A program made the position numbers and the translations under genes. Under the pieces are notes generated by a model. The model was not told the DNA's origin. It made no database searches and saw only the letters and a list, made by a program, of their open reading frames with translations. This document shows positions 7,844 through 15,738 of a stretch of 19,388 nt of DNA, in pieces. This DNA comes from Acidobacteria subdivision 2 bacterium RH1 MAG20. GTDB lineage: Bacteria; Acidobacteriota; Terriglobia; Terriglobales; Acidobacteriaceae. Location: assembly GCA_002197545.1 (NCBI GenBank), contig NFUO01000296.1, positions 1-19,388 on the forward strand, read 5' to 3'. Positions within the stretch are counted from its first letter, which is position 1. Every line of letters begins with the position of its first letter.

Positions 7844-7874
7844 GTCTAAACCCCGTACTACGCTACGGGGTCAA
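7844..7874 (-). promoter_or_regulatory. MerR-type promoter/operator
   Basis: Reading the minus strand, a -35 TTGACC (7874-7869) is followed by exactly 19 bases and a weak -10 TTAGAC (7849-7844). The over-long spacer contains the dyad CCGTAGCGTAGTACGG; on the plus strand ACCCCGTA and TACGGGGT form a perfect 8-bp inverted repeat around 6 bases. A 19-bp spacer with a central dyad is the hallmark of MerR-activated promoters, and the sequence is very close to the classical mer operator. It lies 27 bases upstream of the regulator ATG. Confidence 0.88.
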
Positions 7875-8019
7875 GCACATTTATTGGGGAAGTTGATGGC
7901 ACCTTCCTTAGTTGAAACCAAGAGGCTCGTGGAACTAAGAAGACCCGGCAATGATCTGATTGAGGAGAACCCGTATCTGAGTTTGCGCATCTGATTCAGT
8001 CTGAGGTACAGTTTCCAAA

Positions 8020-8448
8020 GTGGTCTCAAGAGCCGCAACTTCGATAGTTCTCCTGACGGCCCTGCTTGCCGGGATTACTCCGACCGGGGTCTGCGCACTC
8101 ATGTGCGAACGCCACACGCGAGCGAAAAGTCAGCGCCACTGCATTCAGACTTCAGACACCATGCCGGGAATGGCACACGATCACTCCGCCATGAATCATC
8201 CGGGCGTTGAAGTCAGGAGCACGGTGTCGGTGTCGCAATCGTGCCAGACGACGTGCGTTACCGCGGATCGCCTCAGCGCTTGGAGAGAGATTGTTCCTCC
8301 GGTGACGGTAGTCCAGACCGATAGCGTCGTCCGGGATACCACGGCTACGTTATTGGTGCCCGATTCCGCGGCCGCATGGATTTTGGATAGCAGCCCACCG
8401 TCCCCGCACCCTGCATACCCTCCTTCCTTCAGCGTCCTTCGCATCTGA
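8020..8448 (+). CDS. Secreted Cys/His/Met-rich protein, function unknown
   Basis: A 142-residue protein with a signal-like hydrophobic N-terminus (about 6-24). Just after it lies a cluster of possible soft-metal ligands: C25, C29, H32, H40, C41, M48, M51, H53, H55, M58 and H60, then C75 and C79. The C-terminal half is Ser/Pro/Val-rich without motifs. The start is a GTG at 8020; no ATG in frame would keep the hydrophobic segment, and GAGG at 8003-8006 is a distant ribosome-binding candidate, so the start is uncertain. It is the first gene ahead of the multicopper oxidase, which suggests a periplasmic copper-binding role. I do not recognise the family. Confidence 0.65.
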   Translation: MVSRAATSIVLLTALLAGITPTGVCALMCERHTRAKSQRHCIQTSDTMPGMAHDHSAMNHPGVEVRSTVSVSQSCQTTCVTADRLSAWREIVPPVTVVQTDSVVRDTTATLLVPDSAAAWILDSSPPSPHPAYPPSFSVLRI

Positions 8449-8590
8449 GTTTCCCCCTTCCCCTTCTAGCAACGGCATAGCCGCAGTAGCGACTTCACGT
8501 CGATTGCTTGGCTGTACATCTCTCTTCGATCCAATCTCCATTGAGTTTTTGGGGACAGTTGGGTCCGCCAACTCTTAAAGAGGACGAACC

Positions 8591-10084
8591 ATGAAGAACA
8601 GACGTGATTTTCTGAGAAATACTTTTGGGGTGAGTGCCAGTTTGGCAGCCGCACCTCACCTGTTTGCAGCCCCGCAGGCGAACGGCGCGGGCATGAACAT
8701 GAACATGGATATGGACCACATGAGTCACGGTTCCAAAAGCAACGGCCGGATCATTTCCGTGGAAACGCCGGACGTTGCGCAACTTCCCTGGACCATGTCC
8801 GGCGGGGCGAAGGAATTTCACTTGATCGCCGAGCCAGTGAAACAGGAATTGATTCCCGGCAAGATCGTAAACCTATGGGGCTACAACGGCAGCGCTCCGG
8901 GACCCACGATTCAAGTGAACCAAGGTGATCGGGTGAGGATCATCGTCGAGAACCATCTTCCCGAAGCTACCTCGATGCACTGGCACGGATTTGAGATCCC
9001 AATCGACATGGATGGAGCACCCGGGAGTAGCCAAGATCCGATTCCGCCCGGAGGGCGCTTCGTTTACGACTTCACTCTGCATCAGGCGGGCACCTTCTTC
9101 TATCACTCACACATGGCGATGCAAGAGATGATGGGGATGATCGGCGCCTTCATCATGCACCCCAAGAAGGCGTACGATCCGCCGGTCGATAAAGATTTCG
9201 CGATCATCTTGCAAGAGTTCGCGATCCTTCCCAACAACCCCATACCGAACTCCATGAACATGGAGTTCAACTGGCTGACCTTCAACGGTAAGGCTGGTCC
9301 AGCCACCACGCCCCTGATCGTGCGGCTGAATGATCGCGTCCGCTTGCGCTTCATCAACCTGGGAATGGACCACCATCCGATTCACCTGCACGGACACACG
9401 TTTGTCGTGACGGGTACCGAGGGTGGACGGCAGCCGAAGACCACTTGGGGACCCAAGAACACGGTTCTGGTGGGAGTGGCCGAGGCCGCCGATGTCGAGT
9501 TCGTCGCCAATAATCCGGGCGACTGGATGGTTCATTGCCATCTGCCGCACCACATGATGAACCAGATGTCTTCGGTGGCAGGTCCAATGACCCGAGGCAG
9601 CAACGGTATGCCAGCAGGTCTGAGCATGGAAGAAGGAATGGGAATGCTGCGTCAGGGTAGCGCTACTTCAGAGGACAACCGCCCGAGCCTCGGTCGTGGA
9701 ATGGGTGTTGGCTCAACTCGCGAGCAGACGGTTGGTAACGGACCTCTCTCGACGCCGCAGGCGAAGGACTCCATGTCCAACATGCCCGGCATGCAGCACG
9801 AAGGAATGCAGATGGCGGCGCCAGAAGTGGCGAAAGACGCCAACTCGGTCCCTGGATTTCCGCAGGACGCCTTCATGGAAGGGCCGGCGATGGCGATGGA
9901 CAAGATGGTGGAGAAACCGGAGAACTACGGACTTCGTCCGGGCTGGAGTGGATTCATGCAGGGGATGATGACCTTCCTCCGCGTGCTGCCGCCTGAAATG
10001 TACGAAAAGGTGATGGCTTTGCGCAGACAGCAGAAGGGTAAGCCGGAGCCCCTGCCGGGGATGGAGCATCAGCACCACGGATAG
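8591..10084 (+). CDS. Tat-exported multicopper oxidase with Met-rich C-terminal tail
   Basis: A copper-containing oxidase predicted to act in the periplasm, probably oxidising Cu(I) or another small reductant with O2. A Tat signal (RRDFLRN at 4-10, then a hydrophobic stretch) indicates folded export. The four copper-ligand motifs are complete: HWH 130-132, HSH 172-174, HPIHLHGH 262-269 and HCHLPHH 315-321, with C316, H321 and axial M326 forming the type 1 site. The cupredoxin core covers only about residues 75-335, which suggests a two-domain enzyme with the type 1 copper in domain 2. The remaining 160 residues are Met/Gly-rich (SNMPGMQHEGMQM near 395-408) and end in EHQHHG. AGAGGA seven bases ahead of the ATG supports the start. 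Confidence 0.92.
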   Translation: MKNRRDFLRNTFGVSASLAAAPHLFAAPQANGAGMNMNMDMDHMSHGSKSNGRIISVETPDVAQLPWTMSGGAKEFHLIAEPVKQELIPGKIVNLWGYNGSAPGPTIQVNQGDRVRIIVENHLPEATSMHWHGFEIPIDMDGAPGSSQDPIPPGGRFVYDFTLHQAGTFFYHSHMAMQEMMGMIGAFIMHPKKAYDPPVDKDFAIILQEFAILPNNPIPNSMNMEFNWLTFNGKAGPATTPLIVRLNDRVRLRFINLGMDHHPIHLHGHTFVVTGTEGGRQPKTTWGPKNTVLVGVAEAADVEFVANNPGDWMVHCHLPHHMMNQMSSVAGPMTRGSNGMPAGLSMEEGMGMLRQGSATSEDNRPSLGRGMGVGSTREQTVGNGPLSTPQAKDSMSNMPGMQHEGMQMAAPEVAKDANSVPGFPQDAFMEGPAMAMDKMVEKPENYGLRPGWSGFMQGMMTFLRVLPPEMYEKVMALRRQQKGKPEPLPGMEHQHHG

Positions 10085-10117
10085 TCCGAGGAGAAATGAA
10101 TTCATGAGGAGAACACG

Positions 10118-11533
10118 ATGACGAGACAAGTCGATCCGGCTTCAGCCGCCGTGGTCTTGGGAATTCTGTTGGCTGTTCTGACGATGTCGCCGTTTGGATT
10201 CGGTCAGGACCAGTCGATGCCGAATATGCCCATGCCGCCCATGCCAACACAGGAACAAGCAAGTACCACAACCGGCCTCACGCTGGCGGAGTTGGAGCAG
10301 ATGGCCCTCAGCAACAATCCCACGCTGGCCCAGGCTGCTGCTGAGATTCGCGCTGCCACGGGCCGGAAGCTCCAAAGTGGACTTTATCCCAACCCGACGG
10401 TCGGCTATCAAGGTGAGCAAATACGCGGGGGGACCCAAGGCGGAGGGGAACAGGGTTTCTTCGTCAGCCAGGACATCGTCCTTGGGGGCAAGCTCGGACT
10501 CAACCGCCGAGTTCTGGAGCAGGAGAAGAAGCAAGCGGAAGCAGAGGCCGAGGAGCAACGCCTCCGCGTCATCAACGGCGTGCGAATGTTCTATTACCAA
10601 TCACTGGCTGCGCAAGAGATGGTTGATCTGCGTCACAAGCTTAGCAAGTTAGCCGAAGATGCCGTGCAAACCTCGCACCAGCTTGGGAATGTTGGACAAG
10701 CGGACCAACCGGACGTACTGCAAGCGGAAGTTGAAGGGGAGCAGGCGGAACTCGCAGTTGTCGCTGCCGAGCAGAACCAGCTCCGTGCCTGGCGGGCCTT
10801 GGCAGCAACTGTCGGGAAGCCGGAAATGCTGTTGGCGCAACTTGCCGGCAATCTCGAGAAACTACCCGAGGACAATCCCGATCAATGGTTGCAGATGATC
10901 GTACAGGAAAGTCCAGCCGTCAAGATCGCACAGCTGGGAGTGCTCAAAGCGGAGGCATCGCTCACTCGGGCGAAACGTGAGCCTATACCCGACCTGCAAC
11001 TTCGGGCCGGTCTTCAGCAAAACCGCGAACTGGACGCCACCACAAACCGCGCTATCGGCTTGCAGGGCTTCGCCGAGGTCGGGGTGCAAATTCCTATCTT
11101 CAATCGTAATCAGGGAAGTGTGCAGTCTTCAAGAGCGGACGTTGAACGCGCACAGCGGGAAGTTCAACGGGTCCAGCTGGTCTTGCGTGAGCGTGCGGCG
11201 GCACTGCTGCAGAACTATGTGACATCGCGCGCGACGGTAGAGAAATACCGGAACCGCATGATCCCCCGGGCGCGGAAGGCCTATGAGCTTTACTTGAAAA
11301 GTTACGGCGGGATGGCGGCTGCGTACCCGCAGGTGCTGATCTCGCAGAGAACCTTGTTCCAACTCCAGACTGACTACATCGCCGCTCTTGAAAATCTCTG
11401 GGGCAATTCGATCGCCTTGAAAGGCTTCCTTCTGACCGATGGTCTGGAGGCGCCCAGCCGTCCGGGGGGAATGGACCAGCCGGTTCGCGAAGTCGACGTG
11501 CCATCGCCCACGAGTTCTATCCAGCCGCGGTGA
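10118..11533 (+). CDS. TolC-family outer-membrane efflux protein (CusC/CzcC-like)
   Basis: A 471-residue outer-membrane channel of the TolC/OEP type, which would carry metal across the outer membrane together with an adaptor and RND pump. A signal-like segment (about 8-30) is followed by a Met/Pro stretch (QSMPNMPMPPMP) that could bind copper. Two OEP repeats with long amphipathic helices then occupy about 50-240 and 255-440 (ALSNNPTLAQAAAEIRAA starts the first). GAGGAG at 10105-10110 precedes the ATG by 7 bases. It is separated from cusBA by more than 5 kb and sits between the oxidase and the cytochrome. It could serve the CusBA in this window or a different pump outside it. Confidence 0.9.
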   Translation: MTRQVDPASAAVVLGILLAVLTMSPFGFGQDQSMPNMPMPPMPTQEQASTTTGLTLAELEQMALSNNPTLAQAAAEIRAATGRKLQSGLYPNPTVGYQGEQIRGGTQGGGEQGFFVSQDIVLGGKLGLNRRVLEQEKKQAEAEAEEQRLRVINGVRMFYYQSLAAQEMVDLRHKLSKLAEDAVQTSHQLGNVGQADQPDVLQAEVEGEQAELAVVAAEQNQLRAWRALAATVGKPEMLLAQLAGNLEKLPEDNPDQWLQMIVQESPAVKIAQLGVLKAEASLTRAKREPIPDLQLRAGLQQNRELDATTNRAIGLQGFAEVGVQIPIFNRNQGSVQSSRADVERAQREVQRVQLVLRERAAALLQNYVTSRATVEKYRNRMIPRARKAYELYLKSYGGMAAAYPQVLISQRTLFQLQTDYIAALENLWGNSIALKGFLLTDGLEAPSRPGGMDQPVREVDVPSPTSSIQPR

Positions 11534-11548
11534 GGAGAGGAAGAGAAC

Positions 11549-12163
11549 ATGCGAAGAACTAGAGTTCTATTGCTACTGGCGCTTGCGGTCGTGATCTTAG
11601 TGGTTGCCGGGGCTGTGGTTGCAGTGCACCACGGTTTCAGGGCCCGTGACCAGCCTTCGGCGCTGGAGACTTTCGTCGCACGGGCCGCCCGGCGGTTAGC
11701 CGTCCCTTCCACGGCGAAAAACGAGAAAAACCCGTTCACGGCGTCACCCGAGATGATGGCCGCAGCGAGAGCACATTTTGCCGACCACTGTGCCATCTGC
11801 CACGCCAATAACGGAAGTGGGAATACCGAGATCGGAAAGAACCTGTATCCGAAAGCCCCCGACATGCGGTTGCCGCAGACGCAGAATCTGACCGACGCGG
11901 AGCTCTACTACACCATTCACAACGGCATCCGGCTCACCGGAATGCCTGCGTGGGGTACGGAAGCAAAAGACGAGGACAGCTGGAAGCTGGCGCTTTTCAT
12001 ACGGCATCTGCCCCAGCTCACGCCAGCGGAGGAGCGTGAGATGGAAGCTCTCAATCCGAAGGGCCCGGGAGAGAAGCAGGAGGAACAAGAAGAAGAGCAA
12101 TTCTTAAATGAAGGTCAACCAAGCAATCAGGTACCCAAACCGCCAATACACCACGATCACTGA
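11549..12163 (+). CDS. Membrane-anchored mono-haem cytochrome c
   Basis: A 204-residue class I c-type cytochrome. The N-terminal hydrophobic segment (about 5-28) has no obvious cleavage site and probably anchors it facing the periplasm. The haem-binding motif is C81-A-I-C84-H85, and M132 in TGMPAWG is the likely sixth ligand. The C-terminus (about 160-204) is rich in Glu/Gln and ends PPIHHDH. The gene follows the TolC-type gene by 15 bases with GAGGAAGAG ahead of the ATG, so it is in the oxidase operon. It may carry electrons between the multicopper oxidase and the respiratory chain. That link is inference from position only. Confidence 0.9.
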   Translation: MRRTRVLLLLALAVVILVVAGAVVAVHHGFRARDQPSALETFVARAARRLAVPSTAKNEKNPFTASPEMMAAARAHFADHCAICHANNGSGNTEIGKNLYPKAPDMRLPQTQNLTDAELYYTIHNGIRLTGMPAWGTEAKDEDSWKLALFIRHLPQLTPAEEREMEALNPKGPGEKQEEQEEEQFLNEGQPSNQVPKPPIHHDH

Positions 12164-12173
12164 GGAGAAAACT

Positions 12174-12524
12174 ATGAAACGCGTTGTCGCAGTCGTTACG
12201 CTGTTGTTCGCGCTTTCTCTCACGGCCGTTGCTCACGGAAACGAAAAGCATGTCATGGGCAAGGTCACGAGCATTTCCGATAGTTCCATTACGGTTGAAA
12301 CCACGGCCAAAACATCCGTAACGGTAGAGGTGAGTGACAACACCAAGTTTGAAAAAAGCGGTGCCGCGGCAACCCTGAAAGACCTGAAGGTTGGCGACAA
12401 GGTTGTAATCCACGCAGGTGTCTCGGGCACCAAGCTCGTCGCAAACGAAGTCCACTTTGGAGTCATGAAGGGGAAGCAGTCGATGGAAGGGATGAAGGGA
12501 ATGGGGGACATGGACCATAAGTGA
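12174..12524 (+). CDS. Secreted DUF5666-like protein with Met/His tail
   Basis: A 116-residue protein with a clean signal peptide (1-21, ending AVAHG) and a small beta-rich domain (about 26-95). The pattern MGKVTSISDSSITVET, then VGDKVVIHAG, resembles DUF5666 domains. The last 19 residues contain M98, M104, M107, M110, M113 and H115 in a Gly/Lys context, a likely weak copper site. GAGGAG lies seven bases before the ATG at 12174, and the gene begins 10 bases after the cytochrome stop, making it the last gene of this operon. The function is unknown; periplasmic metal buffering is a guess. Confidence 0.85.
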   Translation: MKRVVAVVTLLFALSLTAVAHGNEKHVMGKVTSISDSSITVETTAKTSVTVEVSDNTKFEKSGAAATLKDLKVGDKVVIHAGVSGTKLVANEVHFGVMKGKQSMEGMKGMGDMDHK

Positions 12525-12670
12525 ACGCGGGTTTTGTCAGTACCAGGAAAGCGATCACGATATCCACTGAACGACGACGTAACGATCCCTCCCCCAGTGA
12601 CACGTCGGGCGTCCCAGTGGAGAGAGCAGACCGGTTCTCTGAGAGGGGGAGGAAAGTCGGCTGCGCTCGG

Positions 12671-12723
12671 CACGGGCAGCAGAGCGAGAAATCCAAGGAT
12701 CGCTCGCTTTGCGCCCGTGTTTT
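12671..12723 (+). terminator. Strong terminator-like hairpin ending the oxidase operon
   Basis: CACGGGC (12671-12677) pairs with GCCCGTG (12713-12719). After one bulged A, ten more pairs form between 12679-12688 and 12703-12712 (one G-T), around a 14-base loop, and TTTT follows directly at 12720-12723. The 17-bp stem with a T-run fits an intrinsic terminator in the 220-base gap after the DUF5666-like gene. The rest of that gap shows only a smaller AGAGA/TCTCT hairpin. Confidence 0.7.
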
Positions 12724-12744
12724 CCAAAGTAGTATGAGCAACAC

Positions 12745-13407
12745 ATGAAACCATCGTCGAGCTCTTACGTTCCGGCACTAGGATATCGCTGGCTTACGCG
12801 GTTCTACGATCCCGTGGTCCGCGCTACTACGCGTGAGGCTACATTCAAGGACGCGTTGCTCCGGCAAGCGAGCATTCAAGATGGGCAGCGAATCCTCGAC
12901 TTGGGGTGTGGGACTGGCACTCTGGCGATGATGGTCAAGCGGGCCAATCGAAGTGCTGAAGTGTTCGGGTTGGATGCCGATGCGGACGCCTTGAGACTTG
13001 CAAGAACCAAACTGGACGAGGCTGGGATCGCGGTGCAATTGGATCAAGGACGTGCATCGGCACTGCCGTATAGCGCTGAATCGTTCGACCGAGTTCTCTC
13101 AAGTTTGTTTTTTCATCACCTGCCCTCAGAATCGAAGCACGAAGCCATGCGAGAAGTTCTCCGCGTTCTGCGTCCGGGCGGAGAATTCCATATCGCTGAT
13201 TGGGGAAAGCCAACGAGTACGGTCATGAGGCTGGCCTTTGTCGGGGTCCAACTCCTCGATGGTTTGGCGACCACCACCGACAACGTGAGGGGCCTGCTGC
13301 CGCATTTCCTCGGGCTCGCGGGATTCGAAAAGGTAGAAATCACGAACGACTACTCAACGCTGCTGGGAACGCTGTCGCTTTACCGGGCACGACGGCCACC
13401 TGCGTAG
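12745..13407 (+). CDS. Class I SAM-dependent methyltransferase
   Basis: A 220-residue cytoplasmic methyltransferase of the UbiE-like fold. Motif I is LDLGCGTGTL at 51-60, the acidic end of strand 2 is in VFGLDADADAL (about 73-83), and the post-motif regions are FDRVLSSLFFHHL and VLRVLRPGGEF. The fold is complete, but the substrate cannot be read from sequence. It lacks the cysteine pattern of ArsM, so it is not an obvious arsenite methyltransferase. There is no good ribosome-binding site before the ATG at 12745, and the start follows the terminator hairpin by 21 bases, so expression may rely on its own weak signals. Confidence 0.85.
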   Translation: MKPSSSSYVPALGYRWLTRFYDPVVRATTREATFKDALLRQASIQDGQRILDLGCGTGTLAMMVKRANRSAEVFGLDADADALRLARTKLDEAGIAVQLDQGRASALPYSAESFDRVLSSLFFHHLPSESKHEAMREVLRVLRPGGEFHIADWGKPTSTVMRLAFVGVQLLDGLATTTDNVRGLLPHFLGLAGFEKVEITNDYSTLLGTLSLYRARRPPA

Positions 13408-13524
13408 GTGGAAAGGTGACGTTGCGATAAGGTTATCTCGGATGAACGATATACGTCTGAGATCTCGGAACCGTCAGCACTACTTGTGGCCCAGCCGATC
13501 TCGGCAGCGCCATCGGAGTTCAAA

Positions 13525-15585
13525 ATGGATCACATGACACACCAAGCCCATGAACCAGTGGCCGACCCACTTGCGGGTCATAGTATGTCGGAAACCCACA
13601 CGAGTCACGACCGTCACGCCGGACACTCCGTCGCTATGTTTCGCGACAAGTTTTGGTTGAGCTTCGCTCTCACGATTCCCGTGGTCGCCTGGTCGTCGGA
13701 TGTCCAGCACTGGCTTGGGTACAGTGCACCTTCCTTTCCCGGCTCGGACTTAATCGCTCCAATCCTCGGAACGGTAGTGTTCGTTTACGGCGGTCTGGTT
13801 TTCATTCGTGGGGCATGGAGCGAGCTGGCGGACCACAAGCCCGGCATGATGACTCTCATCAGCCTGGCGATCACCGTTGCCTTTGGAACGTCGCTCGCCG
13901 CAACATTTGGCCTTTTCGAGATCGAAGTCTGGTGGGAACTCGCATCCCTCATTACGATCATGCTACTCGGGCACTGGCTGGAAATGCGTGCCATTTCCCA
14001 GGCGCGCGGCGCGCTCAATGCCCTGGCCGCGTTGCTCCCAGACACTGCCGAACGTGTAAGAGGTGTGGAGACTCAAACCGTTCCACTCTCGGAGTTGCGC
14101 GCGGGCGACGTGGTCCTAGTCCGGCCCGGAACCCGCGTCCCGGCAGACGGCACAGTCGTCGAGGGCGCTGCCGACGTTGACGAGTCGATGATTACCGGGG
14201 AGTCCCGGACGGTCTCGAAGGCACCCGATGCCGCCGTCATCGCGGGGACGGTCGCAAGTGGCGGAAGCCTTCGAGTCCGCGTTACGGCAGTCGGGGAGCA
14301 GACCGCTCTGTCGGGCATCATGCGGCTCGTTGCCGCTGCGCAAGCTTCAGGGTCTCGCACGCAAGCCCTCGCCGATCGTGCCGCAGCAATCCTTTTCTAC
14401 GTGGCAGTCGTGTCCGGCGTGATCACACTCACCTACTGGTGGTTTGCAGGAGACAAAGAACACGCGCTGATCAGAACAGCGACCGTCCTCATCATTGCTT
14501 GTCCGCACGCTTTGGGACTGGCGATTCCGCTGGTGATTGCGATCTCAACATCGCTCGGCGCGCAGAACGGTCTCCTCGTCAAGGACAGACTCGCGCTCGA
14601 ACGCGCCCGCAATTTGGACGTGGTGATTTTCGACAAAACCGGAACGCTGACGCGAGGGTCCCCCGCACTATCGGGAGTCACGGCTGCGCCTGGCAGCAAC
14701 GAGGGTGATTTGCTTGCCCATGCTGCTGCGGTCGAAGCCAACTCCGAACACCCGCTCGCTAAGGCGGTCGTAGCCGAAGCTAAGCGCCGAAACCTGCCCA
14801 CCCTGCAAGCTACCGACTTCGAAGCTCTACCTGGTCGGGGGGCACGGGCACGAGTAAACGGCAAGAACATCACAATCGGCGGACCGCGTCTTTTGACCGA
14901 GAGCAAGGTCACACTACCGCCAGAAGTTGAAAAGTTGACGACCGCCTGGGCGTCGGAGGGAAAGACGGTTCTCTACGTCGTTGCCGAAGGGCCACTACTT
15001 GGAGCCTTCGCCGTGGAAGACGAAATTCGGCCCGAATCAAAGGAGGCCGTCACGGAACTTCATCGGCTTGGTATCCGGGTGGCGATGATCACCGGAGACT
15101 CGCAGACGGTTGCCGATTCCGTCGCCCAACGCATCGGCATAGATGAAGTCGCAGCCGAGGTTCTCCCTGCCGACAAGGCATCGGCAGTGAAACGCTTTGA
15201 GTCTGGTGGCAAGAGGGTCGCAATGGTTGGCGATGGCGTGAACGATGCCCCAGCACTGGCGACCGCAAATGTCGGAATCGCGATTGGCGCCGGAACCGAT
15301 GTGGCGATTGAGTCAGCTGGAATCGTGCTTGTGCGAAGCGATCCGCGCGATGTCGTGGGAGCGATCAAACTATCTCGGGCTACCTACCGTAGGATGATTC
15401 AAAATCTTGTCTGGGCGACCGCCTATAACCTTGTCGCCATCCCTGTCGCTGGAGGCCTTCTCGTCCGCTGGGGACTCGACCTGCCGATGAGCGTTGGTGC
15501 AGTCGCAATGAGCCTCTCCACCATCATCGTGGCCGCGAATGCCCAGTTGCTTCGCCGGCTAAAACTGCAGAGCACGGCTCCTTGA
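13525..15585 (+). CDS. copB: CPH-type heavy-metal P-type ATPase (CopB-like)
   Basis: An ATP-driven metal exporter of the inner membrane, 686 residues. The N-terminus has no CxxC metal-binding domain. Instead it is His/Met-rich (HM..H..H, then HSM, HTSHDRHAGH within the first 35 residues), as in CopB/P1B-3 ATPases. Catalytic motifs are complete: TGES 224-227, metal-site CPH 326-328, phosphorylated D370 in DKTGTLT, nucleotide-binding H409 in SEHPLA, TGD near 523, and GDGVND 569-574. TM7 has YN and TM8 MSLST, consistent with the same subgroup and with copper as substrate, Cu(I) or Cu(II). I chose ATG 13525 because GGAG lies six bases upstream; an in-frame GTG at 13486 would add 13 residues and has no ribosome-binding site. 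Confidence 0.93.
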   Translation: MDHMTHQAHEPVADPLAGHSMSETHTSHDRHAGHSVAMFRDKFWLSFALTIPVVAWSSDVQHWLGYSAPSFPGSDLIAPILGTVVFVYGGLVFIRGAWSELADHKPGMMTLISLAITVAFGTSLAATFGLFEIEVWWELASLITIMLLGHWLEMRAISQARGALNALAALLPDTAERVRGVETQTVPLSELRAGDVVLVRPGTRVPADGTVVEGAADVDESMITGESRTVSKAPDAAVIAGTVASGGSLRVRVTAVGEQTALSGIMRLVAAAQASGSRTQALADRAAAILFYVAVVSGVITLTYWWFAGDKEHALIRTATVLIIACPHALGLAIPLVIAISTSLGAQNGLLVKDRLALERARNLDVVIFDKTGTLTRGSPALSGVTAAPGSNEGDLLAHAAAVEANSEHPLAKAVVAEAKRRNLPTLQATDFEALPGRGARARVNGKNITIGGPRLLTESKVTLPPEVEKLTTAWASEGKTVLYVVAEGPLLGAFAVEDEIRPESKEAVTELHRLGIRVAMITGDSQTVADSVAQRIGIDEVAAEVLPADKASAVKRFESGGKRVAMVGDGVNDAPALATANVGIAIGAGTDVAIESAGIVLVRSDPRDVVGAIKLSRATYRRMIQNLVWATAYNLVAIPVAGGLLVRWGLDLPMSVGAVAMSLSTIIVAANAQLLRRLKLQSTAP

Positions 15586-15696
15586 AAGAGAAATCTGTCC
15601 CGGCGAAGATCGCAGACAAAACGTCCAAACGAGCCCGCCCACGAACTGCGGAATTCGGGAGGACTCGCATCACCGCGCAGCAGACTTGACAGCATA

Positions 15697-15727
15697 TCGC
15701 TTACTATATAGCTTATCTACTAAGCGA
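15697..15727. promoter_or_regulatory. Inverted repeat in the MarR leader (putative operator)
   Basis: TCGCTTA (15697-15703) and TAAGCGA (15721-15727) are perfect inverted repeats 17 bases apart, with the palindrome CTATATAG at 15704-15711 between them. A TTGACA at 15686-15691 could be a -35 element, with TATAGC or TAGCTT as a weak -10 at 15-17 bases. The block ends 11 bases before the MarR gene, as expected of an autoregulatory MarR operator. No such function is demonstrated. Confidence 0.55.
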
Positions 15728-15738
15728 GTATCAGACAT

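Noticed and set aside
7907..7939. Inverted repeat CTTAGTT/AACTAAG with a 19-base spacer upstream of the Cys/His/Met gene
   Set aside because: Arms of seven bases with a long spacer and no matching promoter elements; could be chance. The stretch 7875-8019 otherwise shows no gene.
8557..8573. AGTTGG/CCAACT hairpin before the oxidase ribosome-binding site
   Set aside because: A six-base stem is too small to claim as a riboswitch or RNA thermometer without comparative data.
12521..12748. 75-codon ORF ending in ATGA overlap with the methyltransferase
   Set aside because: It runs through the strong terminator hairpin and has a low-complexity basic product, so it is more likely chance.
12745..13407. 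The methyltransferase as a second ArsM
   Set aside because: It lacks the ArsM-type SNCVINL and VGCVAG cysteines and is far from the ars operon.
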